Part shown: positions 40,981 to 54,153 of the stretch, in pieces
Layout of the letters: the number at the start of each line of letters is the position of its first letter
Numbering within the stretch: the stretch's first letter is position 1
Assembly (NCBI GenBank): GCA_014526335.1
Contig: JACTAT010000044.1
Location: 1,422,456-1,486,455 of the forward strand
DNA length: 64,000 nucleotides
Direction of reading: 5' to 3'
DNA from: Chrysaora quinquecirrha
Lineage: Eukaryota; Cnidaria; Scyphozoa; Semaeostomeae; Pelagiidae
Made by a program: the position numbers and the translations under genes
The notes under the pieces: generated by a model
The model's input: the letters and a program-made list of their open reading frames with translations, nothing else
What the model was told of the DNA's origin: nothing
Databases searched by the model: none

Positions 40981-42606
40981 GTTGTATAATTTGCGAGTTT
41001 GTTTGTTGGTTAGTTAGTTAGTTAGTTAGTAAGCTTGTTATTTAGTAAATTAAATAGCTAGCGAGTTTGTTGGTTAGTTAGTTTGTGAGTTAGTAAGCTT
41101 GTTAGTTAGCTTGCAAGCATGCTAAATAGTTAGTAAGATACAGAGTTAGTTAGTTAGTTGGTTTTTTATTTGGTTTGTTAGTTAGTTAATTCGTTTGTTA
41201 GTTAGTTAGTTAGTTTGTTAGTTAGTTAGTTAGTTTGTAAGTTAATTAGATAGTTAGCGAGTTTGTTTGTTAGAGAGTTAGTTAGTTAGTTAGTAAGCTG
41301 GTTAGTTAGGTTGCAAGCATAACTTGTATGTTGATTTGCTAGAATGGTAGTTATTTAGTTAGTTGGTTAGTCAGTTAGTTAGTTAATTAGTTTGTTAATA
41401 AATTAATTAGCTAGAGAGTTTGTTTGTTGGTTAGTTAGTTAGTTAGTTAGTAAGCTTGTCAGTTAGCTTGCAAGCATAGCTTGTATGTTAGTTAGTTAGT
41501 AAACTACAGAGTTAGTTAGCTAGTTGGTTATTTAGTTAGTTTGTTTGTTAGTTAGTTAGTTTGTTAGTTAGTTAGTTAGTAAGCTACTTAGTTAGTTGGC
41601 AAGCATAGCTTGTATGTTAGTAAGATAAAAATATACATAGTTAGTTAGTTTGTTGGTTACTTAGTTGGTCTGTTCGTTAGTTAGTTGGTTAGTTAGTTAG
41701 TTAGTAAGTTAGTTAGTTAGTTAGTTAGTTTGTTTATTAGTTGTTACATAGCTAGCTAGGTTGCAAGCATAGCTCGTATGTTGGTTAGTTAATAAAATAG
41801 AAAGTTGGCTAGTTAGTTGGTTAGTTAGTTAGTTAGTTAGCGTGTTAGTGAATTAGATTTTCTGTTAGATTTTTTCTTAGTTAGTTAGTTAGTTAGTTTG
41901 TTAGTTAGTTAGATAGTTTGTAAGTAAATAATATAGTTTGCAAATTTGTTTGTTAGATTGTTAGGAAGTTAGTTAGTAAGCTGGTTAGTTAGGTTGCAAG
42001 CATAGCTTGTATGTGAGTAAGTAAGTAAAATACATAGTTAGTTTGTTAGTTAGTTGGTTACTTAGTTGGTTTGTTAGTTAGTTAGTTGGTTGGTTAGTTA
42101 GTTAGATAGTTAGTTAGTTTCTTAATTTGGTAGTATAATAGATAGCTAGCAAGTTTGTTGGTTACTTAGTTAGTTATTAAGTTTGTTAGTTAACTTGCAA
42201 GCATAGCTTGTATGTTTGTTAATTAGTAAGATAGAGAATTAGTTAGTTAGTTTGTTACTTAGTTGGTTAGTTAGTAAGTTAGTTAGTCAGTTGGTTAGTT
42301 AGTTAATTAGTTAGTTAGTTAGTTATTCAATTTGTTAGTAAATTAGATGGTTTGCAAGCTTGTTTGTTAGTTAGTTAGTTAGTTAGTTAGTTAGAAAGTA
42401 AACTGGTTTGAAAGCTTGTTTGTTAGTTGGTTAGTTAGTTAGTTTGTTTGTTACTTAGTTGGTTAGTTAAATATTTAGTAAGATACAGAGTTAGTTAATT
42501 AGTTAGTTAGTTAGTTAGTAAGCTAGTTAGTAAACTTGCAAGCATAGCTTGTATGTTTGTTAGTTAGTAAGATACGGAATTAGTTAGTTAGTTTGTTACT
42601 TAGTTG

Positions 42607-42639
<33 letters not shown>

Positions 42640-42969
42640 GTTGTTAGTTAGTATGTTAGTTAGTTAGTTAGTTTGTTAGTTAGTTAGTTTGGTAGATTCT
42701 TAGTAAATTAAATAGCTAGCAAATTTTCTGTTGGTTATTTAGTTAGTTAGTAACTTTGTCAGTTTGCTTGCATAGCTTGTATGTTAGTTAGTTAGTAAGA
42801 TACAGAGTTAGTTAGTTAGTTGGTTAGTTAGTTAGTTAGTTAGTAAGATACAGAACTAGTTAGTTAGTTGGTTAGTTGGGTAGTTAGTTGGTCACTTAGT
42901 TAGTTAGTAAGCTGGTTAGTTAAGTTGCAAGCACAGCTCGTATGTTGGTTTGTTAGTAAGATAGAGGGC

Positions 42970-43000
<31 letters not shown>

Positions 43001-43316
43001 TTAGTTAAATAGTTTAGTAGTTAGTTAGTTAGTGAGCTAGTTTATTGGTAAATAAAATAGCTAGCGAGTTTGCTTGTTGGTTAGTTAGTTAGTTAGTTAG
43101 TAAGCGTGTCAGTTAGATTGCAAGCATAGCTTGTATGTTAGTAAGTTAGTCAACTACAGGTTTAGTTAGCTAGTTGGTTTGTTAGTTGGTTTGTTAGTTA
43201 ATTAGTTGGTTAGTTAGTTAGTTTGTTTGTTAGTTAATTTCTTCGTTGGGTAGTGAATTATATAGTCTGCGAGTTTGTTTGTTAGAGATTTTGTTAGCTA
43301 GTTAGTTAGCTGGTTG
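40981..43316 (+). repeat. TTAG (GTTA) satellite block
   Basis: TTAG tracts with marker sequences near 41,470, 41,600, 41,765, 42,000, 42,190, 42,535, 42,770, 42,925 and 43,120, so a loose unit of roughly 130-350 bp. The left part, to about 41,900, pairs with 7,690-8,638. It is interrupted at 43,317 by a LINE insertion and continues beyond it. Confidence 0.9.
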
Positions 43317-46286
43317 TCTCATGACCTTAAGGCTCCCTCTACCCGGCCAAAAGCACGCCACTGTAATAAGCGTTTATGCACCCACCATGACAAACCCTGA
43401 TGAAACAAAAGAAAAGTTCTACGAAGACCTCAAGAGCGCCACCGAAGCTGCTCCCTCTTCTGACAAACTCATCATATTAGGTGACTTCAACGCTCGAGTC
43501 GGCCGTGACAGTGCCACCTGGGATGGGGTGATAGGTGAGCATGGAGTGGGGAAGTGCAATAGCAACGGGCTGCTCCTTCTCCAGACCTGCGTCGAGTCCA
43601 ACCTCCTCATCACCAACACCGTTTTCAAGCTGCCTACCAGAAACAAGACCTCATGGATGCATCCCTGCTCCAAGCACTGGCATCTGATCGACTACGTAAT
43701 AGTAAGAAAACGGGATAGGCAAGATCTGCGAGTCACGAAGACGGTGTGTGGTGCGGAGTGTTGGACCGACCATCGCCTAGTTGTTGCTAAACTCAACATT
43801 CGCATTCAGCCGAAGCACCGGCCACAAGGTGTTAAAAATATGAAACGCCTTAACACCTGCGAGCTGAAAAGCAACGAAGCGAAACAGCGTCTGGTCGACA
43901 CTCTGAAGCAACGCCTTGACTCCACTACACTGAACGAACAAAACGTAGAGGCTGCTTGGGAAGCTCTTCGCAGCACGGTGCACAGTACCGCAATGGAGTG
44001 CCTTGGGTCTAAAACAAGGAAACACAAAGACTGGTTCGACGAAAACAACGCAGAAATCCAGCAGTTGCTTGAGGTAAAGCGTCGCGCCTACAAAGCTCAC
44101 CTTGATGACCTAAGCTCTCGACCAAAGAAGGATGCACTGAAGAATGTAAAGAGCACCGTCCAAGCGAAACTACGTCATATGCAGGAGTCCTGGCTGAGCA
44201 GGAAAGCAGACAAAATTCAGGAGTATGCCGACAAGAATGACATGAAGCGATTCTACGACAGTCTAAAAGAAGTCTATGGCCCTACCACCTCGGTATCATC
44301 GTTTCCACTTCTTAGTGCCGATGGATCTACGCTGATTACCGATAAGCAGAACGTGCTGGATAGATGGGCAGAGCATTTTTCAAATGTCTTGAATCGGCCC
44401 TCCAACATCAGCGCCGATGCCATAAACAAACTACCTCAAATCCCAGTCGCAGAAGCCATGGACGAGCCTCCGTCTCTGGGGGAAATAACCAAGGCCACCC
44501 AACAGATTTCAAGTGGAAAAGCGCCTGGCTTAGATGCCATCCCAGTTGAGATCTACAAGGAGGGTGGCATACACCTAACTGAAAAACTCCATAAGCTGTT
44601 TCTGATTATCTGGCAACACGAGGTAGTACCACAAGACTTCAAAGATGCTTCCATCATCCATCTTTACAAACGCAAAGGTAATCGCCAGGCATGTGACAAT
44701 CACCGCGGAATCTCACTTCTATCCATAGCTAGCAAGATTCTGGCGAGACTTCTGCTGAATCGACTGATAGCGCACCTGGAGCAAGGCCTCTTACCGGAGA
44801 GTCAATGCGGCTTCCGCAAGGAACGTGGCACCATTGACATGGTATTTGCTGCAAGGCAACTTCAAGAGAAGTGCCAAGAACAGAATGCCGACCTCTACTC
44901 CACCTATGTAGACCTTACCAAAGCCTTCGATACTGTCAGTCGTGATGGCCTGTGGAAAATCATGGCTAAATATGGCTGCCCAAGTAAATTTATCGCAATT
45001 GTACGGCAACTGCATGATGGTATGCTTGCTCGAGTTCAGGATAACGGAGAACTGTCTGCTCCGTTCCCAGTCTCAAACAGCGTAAAGCAGGGCTGCGTTC
45101 TCGCACCCATATTGTTCAGTCTCATGTTTTCAGCTATGCTGACGGACGCATTCGGCGGGCTGGAGCCACCTGTGGGAATTGACATCAAATACCGAATGGA
45201 TGGATCGGTATTCAACCTCAAGCGGCTCCAAGCCAAAACAAAGGTCTCCAACTACACCATCAATGACCTGTTATTTGCAGACGATTGCGCCCTCAATGCC
45301 TCCACGGAGGAAGACATGCAGCGCAACGTTGATCTGTTCTCACAAGCCTGCGACAACTTCGGCCTCACCATCAGCACCAAGAAAACCGAAGTACTGCACC
45401 AACCAGCCCCAGGCAAGACGTACGTTGATCCGAACATCACCATCAACGGGCAGCGGCTAAACACTGTAGACAAGTTCACCTACCTTGGCAGTACACTTTC
45501 CAGAAACGTCACTATTGACGAAGAAATTACAGTAAGATTAGCCAAGGCGAGCAGCGCGTTTGGTAGACTCAAAAGAACGTCTGGAACAGAAACGGAATCT
45601 CCATCGCTACCAAAATGAAAGTCTATCGTGCTGTCGTGTTGACAACGCTGCTATATGGTTGCGAAACATGGACAGTATACCAGCGCCATGCCAAGAAGCT
45701 CAATCAATTCCACACACGCTGCCTCAGAAAGCTACTCGGTATCAAGTGGCAAGACAAAATTCCCAACACAGAGGTCTTGGATCGCGCTGGTCTGCCAAGC
45801 ATCCACACATCGCTCATGAAATCTCAACTACGCTGGTCTGGCCATGTTGCCCGAATGGCTGATAATCGCATTCCGAAAATGCTGTTGTTTGGCGAGCTCA
45901 AACAGGGGAAAAGATCGCAAGGAGGGCCGAAAAAGCGTTTCAAGGACACCCTCAAAGCTTCCCTCAAAGCCTTCAGCATCGACACTAGCTCATGGGAGCA
46001 AGCAGCACAAAACAGACCAGCGTGGCGCACTGCGATCCATCGAGGCGCGGTGACGTCTGAGCAAACCAGCTCTGCATCAGCGGTAGCGCACAGGCAGGCA
46101 AGAAAGGCTGCAGCCGCGGGGCCAAGGGAAGCGACGATCCCCTGTCCACACTGCCCACGGCTGTTCAAGGCCAGAAATGGACTTATAAGCCACCTGAGAA
46201 CGCACCAACAGCGGCAAGGCAACAGCGGGTGAAATGACAAAGAGAAGAAGATGGTCTTCGTCATTCCGTGACGGACAACAAACTGT
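43317..46286 (+). mobile_element. 5'-truncated APE-type LINE inserted in TTAG satellite
   Basis: The satellite phrase GTTAGCTGGTT stops at 43,316 and resumes at about 46,287 with GTTAGGTTGCAAGCATAG, so the insertion interrupts one satellite unit. The 5' end begins inside the endonuclease domain, typical of incomplete reverse transcription. The 3' UTR is only about 54 bp and includes a small hairpin (GAAGAAGATGGTCTTCGTC). GC content and codon use differ sharply from the flanks. The exact target duplication is not resolvable because the target is repetitive. Confidence 0.88.
43321..46232 (+). pseudogene. LINE ORF2: APE endonuclease (partial), reverse transcriptase, C-terminal zinc finger
   Basis: The first frame, 43,321-45,618 (765 codons), holds the C-terminal half of an exonuclease-endonuclease-phosphatase domain (LGDFNARVG at 53-61, TDH at 149-151; the N-terminal metal-binding part is absent). 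The reverse transcriptase follows: SGKAPGLDAIPVEIYK, QCGFRKERGTIDMV, motif A VDLTKAFD (Asp 531), motif B KQGCVLAPILFSLMFSAML and motif C FADD (652-655). A one-base loss near 45,570 shifts the frame. The rest continues in the frame 45,615-46,232 with YGCETWT, LRWSGHVARM and a C2H2 finger CPHCPRLF...HLRTH near its end. This C-terminal organisation is common in RTE/CR1-related LINEs; the clade is not settled by eye. With one frameshift in about 970 codons it is the youngest retroelement here, yet it lacks its N-terminus and cannot be autonomous. Confidence 0.88.
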
Positions 46287-46511
46287 AGTTAGGTTGCAAG
46301 CATAGGTTGTATGTAAGTTAGTTTGTAAAGATAGAGAGTTAGTTAGCTAGTTCGTTACTTAGTTTAGTTTGTTTGGTAGTTAGTTAGTTAGATAGTTAGT
46401 TAATAAGCTAGTTATTTAGTTTGCAAGCATAGCTTGTATGTTAGTAAGTAGGTAAGATACATAGTTAGTTGGTTGGTTACTTAGTTGGTTTGTTAGTTAG
46501 TTAGTTGGTTG

Positions 46512-46545
<34 letters not shown>

Positions 46546-47253
46546 AAGCTAGTTATTTAGTTTGGAAGCATAGCTTGTATGTTAGTAAGTAGGTAAGATA
46601 CATAGTTAGTTAGTTGGTTACTTAGTTTGTTTGTTAGTTAGTTAGATTGTTAGTTAGTTAGTTAGTTAGTTAGTTTGTTTGTTTATTATTTGTTACATAG
46701 CTAGCTAGGTTCCAAGCATAGCTCGTATGTTGGTTAGTTAATAAAATAGAAAGTTGGCTAGTTAGTTGGTTAGTTAGTTAGTTAGTTAGCTTGTTAGTAA
46801 ATTAGATTGTTTGTTAGTTTTTTTCTTAGTTAGTTAGTTAGTTAGTTGGTTAGTTAGTTAGCTAGTTTGTAAGTAAATAATATAGTTTGCAAAATTGTTT
46901 GTTAGATAGTTAGTTAGTAAGCTGGTTAGTTATGTTGCAAGTGCAGCTTGTATGTTAGTTAGTTACTAAAATACTGAATTAGTTATTACGTTGGTTACTT
47001 AGTTTGTTTGTTACTTAGTTAATTTGTTAGTTAGTTAGTTAGTTAGTTTTTAGTTAGTTATTCAGTTTGTTAAGTGAATAAGATAGTTTGCGAGTTTGTT
47101 TGTTAGTTATTTATACATATAGTTAGTCAGTTAGTTTGTTACTTTGTTGGTTTGTTAGTTAGTTAGTTGGTCACTTCGTTAGTTAGAAGGATAGTTAGTT
47201 AGTTTGATTGTTTTTTAGTAAATTAGATGGTTAGCAAGTTTGTTTGTTAGTTA

Positions 47254-47310
<57 letters not shown>

Positions 47311-48091
47311 GTTTGTTAGTTTGTTAGTTTGTTAGTAAATTAGAACGCTTGCAAGTTCATTTATTGGTTAGTTAATTAGTTAGTTAGTAAGCTTGTCAGT
47401 TAGCCTGCAAGCATAGCTTGTATGTTAGTTAGTTTGTAATCTACAGAGTTAATTAGCTAGTTGGTTACATAGTTAGTTAGTAGGATAGTTTGTTAGTTAG
47501 TTAGTTGGGTATTAAGTTAGTTAGTTATTTATGTTAGTTAGTTAGTAGGATAGTGTGTTGGTTACTTAGTTGGGTATTAAGTTAGCTAGCGAGTCTGATT
47601 GTTGGTTAGTTAGTTAGTTTGTTAGTAAGCTTGTTAGTTAGCTTGCAAGCATAGCTTGTATGTTTGTTAGTTAGTAAGTTAAAGAGTTAGTTAGTTAATT
47701 TGTCAGTTATTTGGTCAGGTAGTTAGTTATTTGATTTGTTAGTTAGTTATTTAGTTAGTAAGTTGGTTTCTTTGTACATTAGATAGTTAGTTGGTAAGCT
47801 GGAAATTTATGCTGCAAGCAATGCTTGTATGTTAGTTAGTCAATTAGTTAGTTAGTAAGTTAGATAGTTAGTTGGTCAATTAGTTTGTTCAAAAGTTATT
47901 TAGTTGGTTAGTTAGTAAGTTAGTTTTTAACTGAATTATATAGTTTGCGAGTTGGTTTCTTGGTTAGTTAGTTAGTTAGTTAGTAAGCTTGTTAGTTAGC
48001 TTGCAAGCATAGCTTGTATGTTAGATAGTTAGTAAGATACAGAGTTAGTTAGTTAGTTGGTTACTTAGTTGGTTTGTGAGTTAGTTAGTTC

Positions 48092-48123
<32 letters not shown>

Positions 48124-48745
48124 GTTAGTTAGTTTGCTAGTTTGTAAGTAAATTATATAGTTTGCAAGTTTATTTGTTAGATAGTTAGTTAGTTAGTTAG
48201 TAAGCTAGTTATTTAGGTTGCAAGCATAGCTCGTATGTTGGTTAGTTAGTAAGATAGAAGGCTGCTTAGTTACTTAGTTTGTTAGTTAGTTAGTTAGTTA
48301 AATAGTTAGTTAGTTAGTTAGTTAGTAAGTTAGTTTGTTGGTAAACTAAATAGCTAGCGAGTTTTGTTTGTTGGTTAGTTAGTTTGTTAGTTTGTAAGCT
48401 TGTCAGTTTGCAAGCATAGCTTGTATGTTAGTTAGTTAGTAAACTACAGAGTAAGTTAGCTAGTTGGTTAGTTAGCTGGTTTGTTAGTTAGCTAATTAGT
48501 TAGTTGGTTAGTTTGTTTGTTAGTTAGTTTCTTTGTTTGTATGTGAATTATGTAGTCTGCAAGTTTGTTTGTTAGATACTTAATTAGCTAGTTAGTAAGC
48601 TGGCTAGTTAGGTTGCAAGCATAGCTTTTATGTAAGTTAGCTAGTGAGATAGAGAGTTAGTTAGCTAGTTAGTTACTTAGTTAATTTGTTTGTTAGTTTG
48701 TTAGTTAGTTAGCTATTAAGCTAGTTAGCTAGTTTGCAAGCATAG
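46287..48745 (+). repeat. TTAG (GTTA) satellite block
   Basis: Continuation of the array beyond the LINE. Markers occur near 46,294, 46,421, 46,564, 46,708, 46,935, 47,406, 47,647, 47,813, 48,001, 48,219, 48,411, 48,616 and 48,736, mostly 120-240 bp apart. Units at about 46,421 and 46,564 are near-identical neighbours. It passes directly into TTAGGG satellite at a marker (GCAAGCATAGAGTTAGGG). Confidence 0.9.
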
Positions 48746-51700
48746 AGTTAGGGTTAGGGTTAGGGTTAGCATTAGAGTTAGGGTTAGGGTTAGGTTTAGG
48801 GCTAGGGTTAGGGTTAGGGTTAGGGTTAGTGTTAAGGTTACAGTTGTGGTTAGGGTTAGTGTTAGGGTTAGGGTTAGGGTTCGGTTTAGGGTTAGGGTTA
48901 GGGTTAGGTTTAGGGTTAGGGTTAGGGTTAGGGTTAGGGTTAGTGTTAGGGTTACAGTTGTGGTTAGGGTTATTGTTTGGGTTAGGGTTAGGGTTCGGTT
49001 TACGGTTCGGGTTAGAGTTAAGGTTAGGATTAGTGTTAGGGTTAGGATTAGGGTTAGGGTTAGGGTTAGGTTTATGACTAAGGTTATGGTTATGGTTAGT
49101 GTTAGGGTTAGGGTTAGGGTTAGGTTTAGAGTTAGGGTTAGGGTTAGTGTTAGGGTTAGGTTTAGGGTTAGGTTTAGATTTAGGGTTGTTGTTAGGGTTA
49201 GGGTTAAGGTTAGGGTTAGGGTTAGGGTTAGGGTTAGGGTTAGGGTTAGGGTTAGGGTTAGGGTTAGGGTTAGGGTTAGGGTTAGGGTTAAGGTTTGGTT
49301 TGAGTTAGGGCTAGGGATTGGGTTAGGGTTAAGTTTATGGCTAGGGTTATGGTTAGAGTTATTGTTATGGTTAGTGTTAGGGTGAGAGTTGGGCTTAAAG
49401 TTAGGGTTATGGTTAGGGTTAGGGTTAGGGTTAGGGTTAGGGTTGGGGTTAGGGTTAGTGTTAGGGTTAGGGTTAGGGTTAGGGTTAGGGTTAAGGTTAG
49501 GGTTATGGTTAGGGTTAGGGTTATTGTTAATGTTAGGGTTATGGTTAATGTTAGATTTTGGGTTAAGGTTAGGTTTGAGTTAGGACTAGGAATAGGGTTA
49601 GGGAAAGTTTACAACTAGGGTTAGGGTTAGGGTTATAGTTAGGTATAGGGTTAGTGTTAGAGTTAAGGTTATGGTTAGGGTTTAGGGCTATGCCTGGGGT
49701 TAGGGTTAGAGTTAAGGTTAGGGTTAGGGTTAGGGTTAGAGTTATTGTAAGGGTAAGGGTAAGGATTAAGGTTATGGTTAGTGTTAGTGTTAGGGTGAAG
49801 GTTAGTGTTAGGGTTAGGGTTAGAGTTAGGTTTAAGGTTGTGGTTAGGGTAAGGGCTGGGATTAGTATTAGGGTTATGCTTAGTGTAAGGGTTATGGCTA
49901 AGGTTAGGGTTAGGTTTAGGGTTAGGGTTGGAGTTAGAGTTAGGGTTAGGGTAAGGGTTACTGTGAGAGTTAGGGTTAAGATTAGGTTTGAGTTAGGACT
50001 ATGAATAGGGTTAGGGTTAAGTCCACGGCTAGGGTTAGGGATAGGGTTATGGTTATGGTTAGTGTTAGGGTTAGGGTTATGGTTAGGTTTAGAGTTAGGG
50101 TTAGGGTTAGGGTAAGGGTTAGGGTTAGGGTAAGGGTTAGAGTTAAGGTTAGGATTAGTGTTAGGGTTAGGTTTAGGTTTAGGGTTAGGGTTAGGGTTAA
50201 GGTTAGAGTTAGGGTTAGGGTTAGGGTTAGGGTTAGGGTTAGGGTTAGGGATAGGGTTAGGGTTAGTGTTTGGGTTATGGTTAGTTTAAGGGTTAGGGCT
50301 AAGGGTAGGGTTAAGTTTAAGGCTAGGGTTAAGGTTAGAGTTAGGGTTAGGCTTAGGGTTAGGGTGAGAGTTAGAGTTAATATTATGTTTGAGTTAGGAT
50401 TAGGATATGGTTATGGTTAAGTTTACGGCTAGGGTAAGGGATAGGGTTATGGTTAGGGTTAGGTTTAGGGTTATGGTCAGGGTTAGGGTTAGAGTTAGGT
50501 TTAGAGTTAGGGCTAGGGTTGAGTGTTAGGTTTAGGGTTAGGGTTATGGTTAAGGTTAGGGTTAGGGTTAGGGTTAGGGTTAGGGTTAAGATTAGGTTTT
50601 AGTTAGGACTAGGGATAGGGCTAGGGTTAGGGGTTAAGGTTTGGTTTGAGGTGAGGTTTAGGGTAAGGATTAGGGTTTTGGTTGGAGTTAGGGTTATGGC
50701 TAGGGATAGGGTCAGTGTTAGGGTTAGGTTTAGGGCTAGGGTTAGTATTAAGGTTATGGTTAGTGTAAGGGTTATTGCTAAGGTTAGGGTTGGGTTTAGG
50801 GTTAGGGTTAGTGTAAGGGTTAGGGCTAAGTTTAGGGTTAGGTTTAGGGCTAGGGTTAGGGTTAGAGTTAAGAATAAGGTTAGGATTAGGGTTAGAGTTA
50901 GGGTTAAGATTAGGTTTGAGTTAGGACTAGGCATAGGGTTAGGAATAAGTTTACGGCTAGGGTTAGGGATAGGGTTATGGTTATGGTTAGTGTTAGGGTT
51001 AGGGTTAGGGTTAGGTTTAGAATAAGGGTTAGGATAAGGGTTAGGGTTAGGGTTTGGGTTAGAGTTAAGGTTAGGATTAGAGTTAGGGTTAGGGTTATGG
51101 TTAGGGTTAGGGTTAGGGTTGGGGTTAGGGTTAGTGTTAAGGTTACAGTTGCCGTTAGGGTTACTGTAAGGATTAGGGTCAGGGTTAGGGTTAGGGTTTG
51201 GTTTAGGTTTAGGTTTAGGGTTAGGGTTAGGGTTTGGGGTGGGGTTAGGGTTAGGGTTAGGGTTAGGGTTAGGGTTAGGGTTAGGGTTAGGGTTAGGGTT
51301 AGGGTTAGGGTTATGGTTAGGGTTAGGGTTAGGGTTATGGTTTGTGTTAGGGTTAGGGTTAAGGTTAGGGTTAGGTTTCGGGCCAGGGTTAGGGTTAGAG
51401 TTAAGGTTAGGGTAAGGGTAAGGGTTAGAGTTATGGTTAATGTTAGGTTTAAGATTAGGGTTATGGTTAGTGTAAGGGTTATTGCTAAGGTTAGGGTTTA
51501 GTTTAGGGTTAGGGTTATTGTAAGGGTTAGGGCTAAGGTTAGGGTTAGGTTTAGGGCTAGGGTTAGGGTTAGAGTTAAGAATAAGGTTAGGATTAGGGTT
51601 AGAGTTAGGGTTAAGATTAGGTTTGAGTTAGGACTAGGCATAGGTTTAGGAATACGTTTACGGCTAGGGTTAGGGATAGGGTTATGGTTATAATTGGTGT

Positions 51701-54153
51701 TAGGGTTAGGGTTAGGGCTAGGTTTAGAGTAAGGGTTAGGGTTAGGGTAAGGGTTAGGGTTAGGGTTTGGGTTAGAGTTAAGGTTAGGATTAGAGTTAGG
51801 GTTAGGGTTATGGTTAGGGCTAGGGTTAGGGTTAGGGTTAGGGTTAGTGTTAAGGTTACAGTTGCTGTTAGGGTTAGTGTTAGGGTTAGGGCTAGGGTTA
51901 GTGTTTGGTTTAGGTTTAGGGTTAGGGTTCGGGGTAGGGTTAGGGTTAGCATTAGGGTTAGGGTTAGGGTTAATCTTAGGGTTAAGCTTAGGGTTATGGT
52001 TAGTGTAAGGGTTAGGGTAAGGGTTAGGGTTAGGATTAGTGTTAGGGTTAGGGTTAGGGTTTGGGTTAGTGTCAGGGTTAGGGTTAGGAATAGGGTTAAG
52101 GATAGAGTTGATTTGGTTTGAGTTAGGACTAGGGATTGGGTTAGGGTTAAGTTTAGGGCTAGGGTTATGGTTAGAGTTATGGTTACGGTTAGTGTTAGGG
52201 TGGAGGTTGGGCTTAAAGCTAGTGTTAAGGTTAGGGTTAGGGTTAGGGTTAGGGTTAGGGTTAGGGTTAGGGTTAGGGTTAGGTTTAGGGGTAGGGTTAG
52301 GGTTAGGGTTAGGGTTGGGGTTAGGGTTTAGGGTAAGGGTTAGGGCTAGGGTTAGGGTCAGTGTTAGGGTTAGGTTTAGGGTTAGGGTTAGTGTTAGGGT
52401 TATGGTTAGTGTAAGGGTTATTGCTAAGGTTAGGGTTAGGTTTAGGGCTAGGGTTAGGTTTAGGTTAAGGTTGGGGTTAGGGTTAGGGTTAGAGTTAGGG
52501 TTAAGATTGGGTTTGAGTAAGGACTAAGGTTAGGGTTAGGGTTAAGTTTAAGGTTAGGGTTAGGGTTTGGGTTAGGGTTGGTTGGGGTTAGGGTTAGGGT
52601 TCGGGTTAGGATTAGAGTTGGGGTTAGGGTTAGGGTCAGTGTTCGGGTTAATGTTAAGGTTAGGATTAGATTTAGGGTTAGGGTTATGGTTTGGGGTTAA
52701 GGTTAAGGATAGGGTTAGGTGTAGGGTTAGGGTTAGGGTTACAGTTAGGGTGGGGTTAGGGTTAGAGATAGGGTTAGGGTTAGGTTTAGGGTTGGGGTTA
52801 GGGTTAGGGTTGGGGTTAGGGTTAGGGTTAGGGTTTGGGTTAGGGTTACGTTTAGGGTTAGGGCTAGGGTTAGGGTTAGTGTTAAGGTTATCATTGTTTG
52901 GGTTAGGGTTAGTGTTAGGGTTAGGGTTAGGGTTAGGGTTAGGGTTAAGATTACGGCTAGGGTTAGGATTAGAGTTATGGTTATGGTTAGTGTTAGGCTA
53001 AGGGTTGGGCTTAAAGTTAGGGTTAAGGTTAGGGTTAGGGTTAGGGTTAGGGTTAGGATTAGGCTATGTGTTAGAGTTGGGGTTAGCATTAGGATTAGGG
53101 TTAGGGTTAGGGCTAGGGTTAGGGTTAGGGGTTAGGGTTTGGTTTGAGGTGTGGTTTAGGGTAAAGGTTAGGGTTTTGGCTGGAGTTTGGGTTATGGCTA
53201 GGGATAGGGTCATTGATAGGGTTAGGTTTAGGGCTAGGGTTGATGTTAGAGTTATGGTTAGTGGTTAAGGGTTATAGGGTTAAGGTTAGGGTTGGGATTT
53301 AGGGTTGGGTTAGGGTTAGGTTTAGAGTTAAGGTAAGGGTTAGGGTTTGAGTTAGAGTTACGGTTAAGATTAGGTTTGAGTTAGGACTATGGATGGGGTT
53401 AGGGTTAAGTTTATGGCTAGGGTTAGGGATAGGGTTATGGTTATGGTTAGTGTTAGGGTTAGGGTTAGGGTTAGGTTTAGGGTTATGGTTAGTGTAAGGG
53501 TTAGGGCTAAGGTTAGGGTTAGGTTTAGGGCTAGGGTTAGGGTTAGAGTTAAGGTTAGGGTTAGGGTTAGGGTTAGTGTTAGTGTTAGGGTTAGGGTTAG
53601 GTTTAGGGTTAGGGTTAGGGTTAGGGTTGGGTTAAGGTTAGGGTTAGGGTTAGGGTTAGAGTTACGGTTAAGATTAGGTTTGAGTTAGGACTAGGGATAG
53701 GGTTATGGTTAAGTTTACGGCTAGGGTTAGGGTTAGAGTTATGGTTATGGTTAGTGTTAGGGTGAAGGTTTGGCTTAAAGTAAGGGTTAAGGTTAGGGTT
53801 AGGGTTAGGGTAAGGGTTAGGGTTAGGGTTAGTGTTAGGGTTAGGGTTAATTTTAGGGTTAGGGCTATGGTTAGGGTTAGGGTTAGGTTTAGGGTTAGGG
53901 TTAGATTAAGGGTTATGGATAAAGTCAGGGTTAGGGTTAGGGTTATTGTAAGGGTTACCATTACTGTTAGGTTTAGGGTTACTTTTAGGGTTAGGGTTAG
54001 GATAAGGGTTAGGATTAGGGTTAGGGTTAGGGTTAGGGGTTAGTGTTTGGTTTGAAGTGACGATTGGGGTAAGGGTTAGGGTTTTGGTTGAAGTTGGGGT
54101 AAGGATTATGGCTTGAGATAGGGTCAGTGTTAGGGTTAGGTTTAGTTCTATAG
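48746..54153 (+). repeat. Degenerate TTAGGG satellite
   Basis: TTAGGG-like units, with pure tracts at about 49,215-49,290 and 51,245-51,310. A unit of about 0.7 kb is partly tandem: the box GAGTTAGGACTAGGCATAGG occurs near 50,918 and 51,626. The part from about 52,500 to 54,150 resembles 200-1,900 and 32,200-34,800, a third relative of that block. No gene. Confidence 0.9.

Larger units (their letters stand above)
31980..41930 (+). repeat. Segmental duplication, copy B (of about 1-8,638)
   Basis: The order degenerate TTAGGG, MITE end, Penelope-like fragment, TTAG satellite, R2-like element, TTAG satellite is the same as at 1-8,638, and the unique parts are nearly identical. Copy B additionally holds the MITE at 32,711-33,596 and about 0.35 kb of MITE and Penelope thumb sequence that copy A lacks. 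The right limit is set by the gap in copy A, so the true extent is unknown. Confidence 0.88.

Noticed and set aside
43419..44100. Minus-strand and alternate-frame ORFs within the LINE.
   Set aside because: They overlap the endonuclease and reverse-transcriptase frame, whose motifs are clear on plus; the others show no domain.
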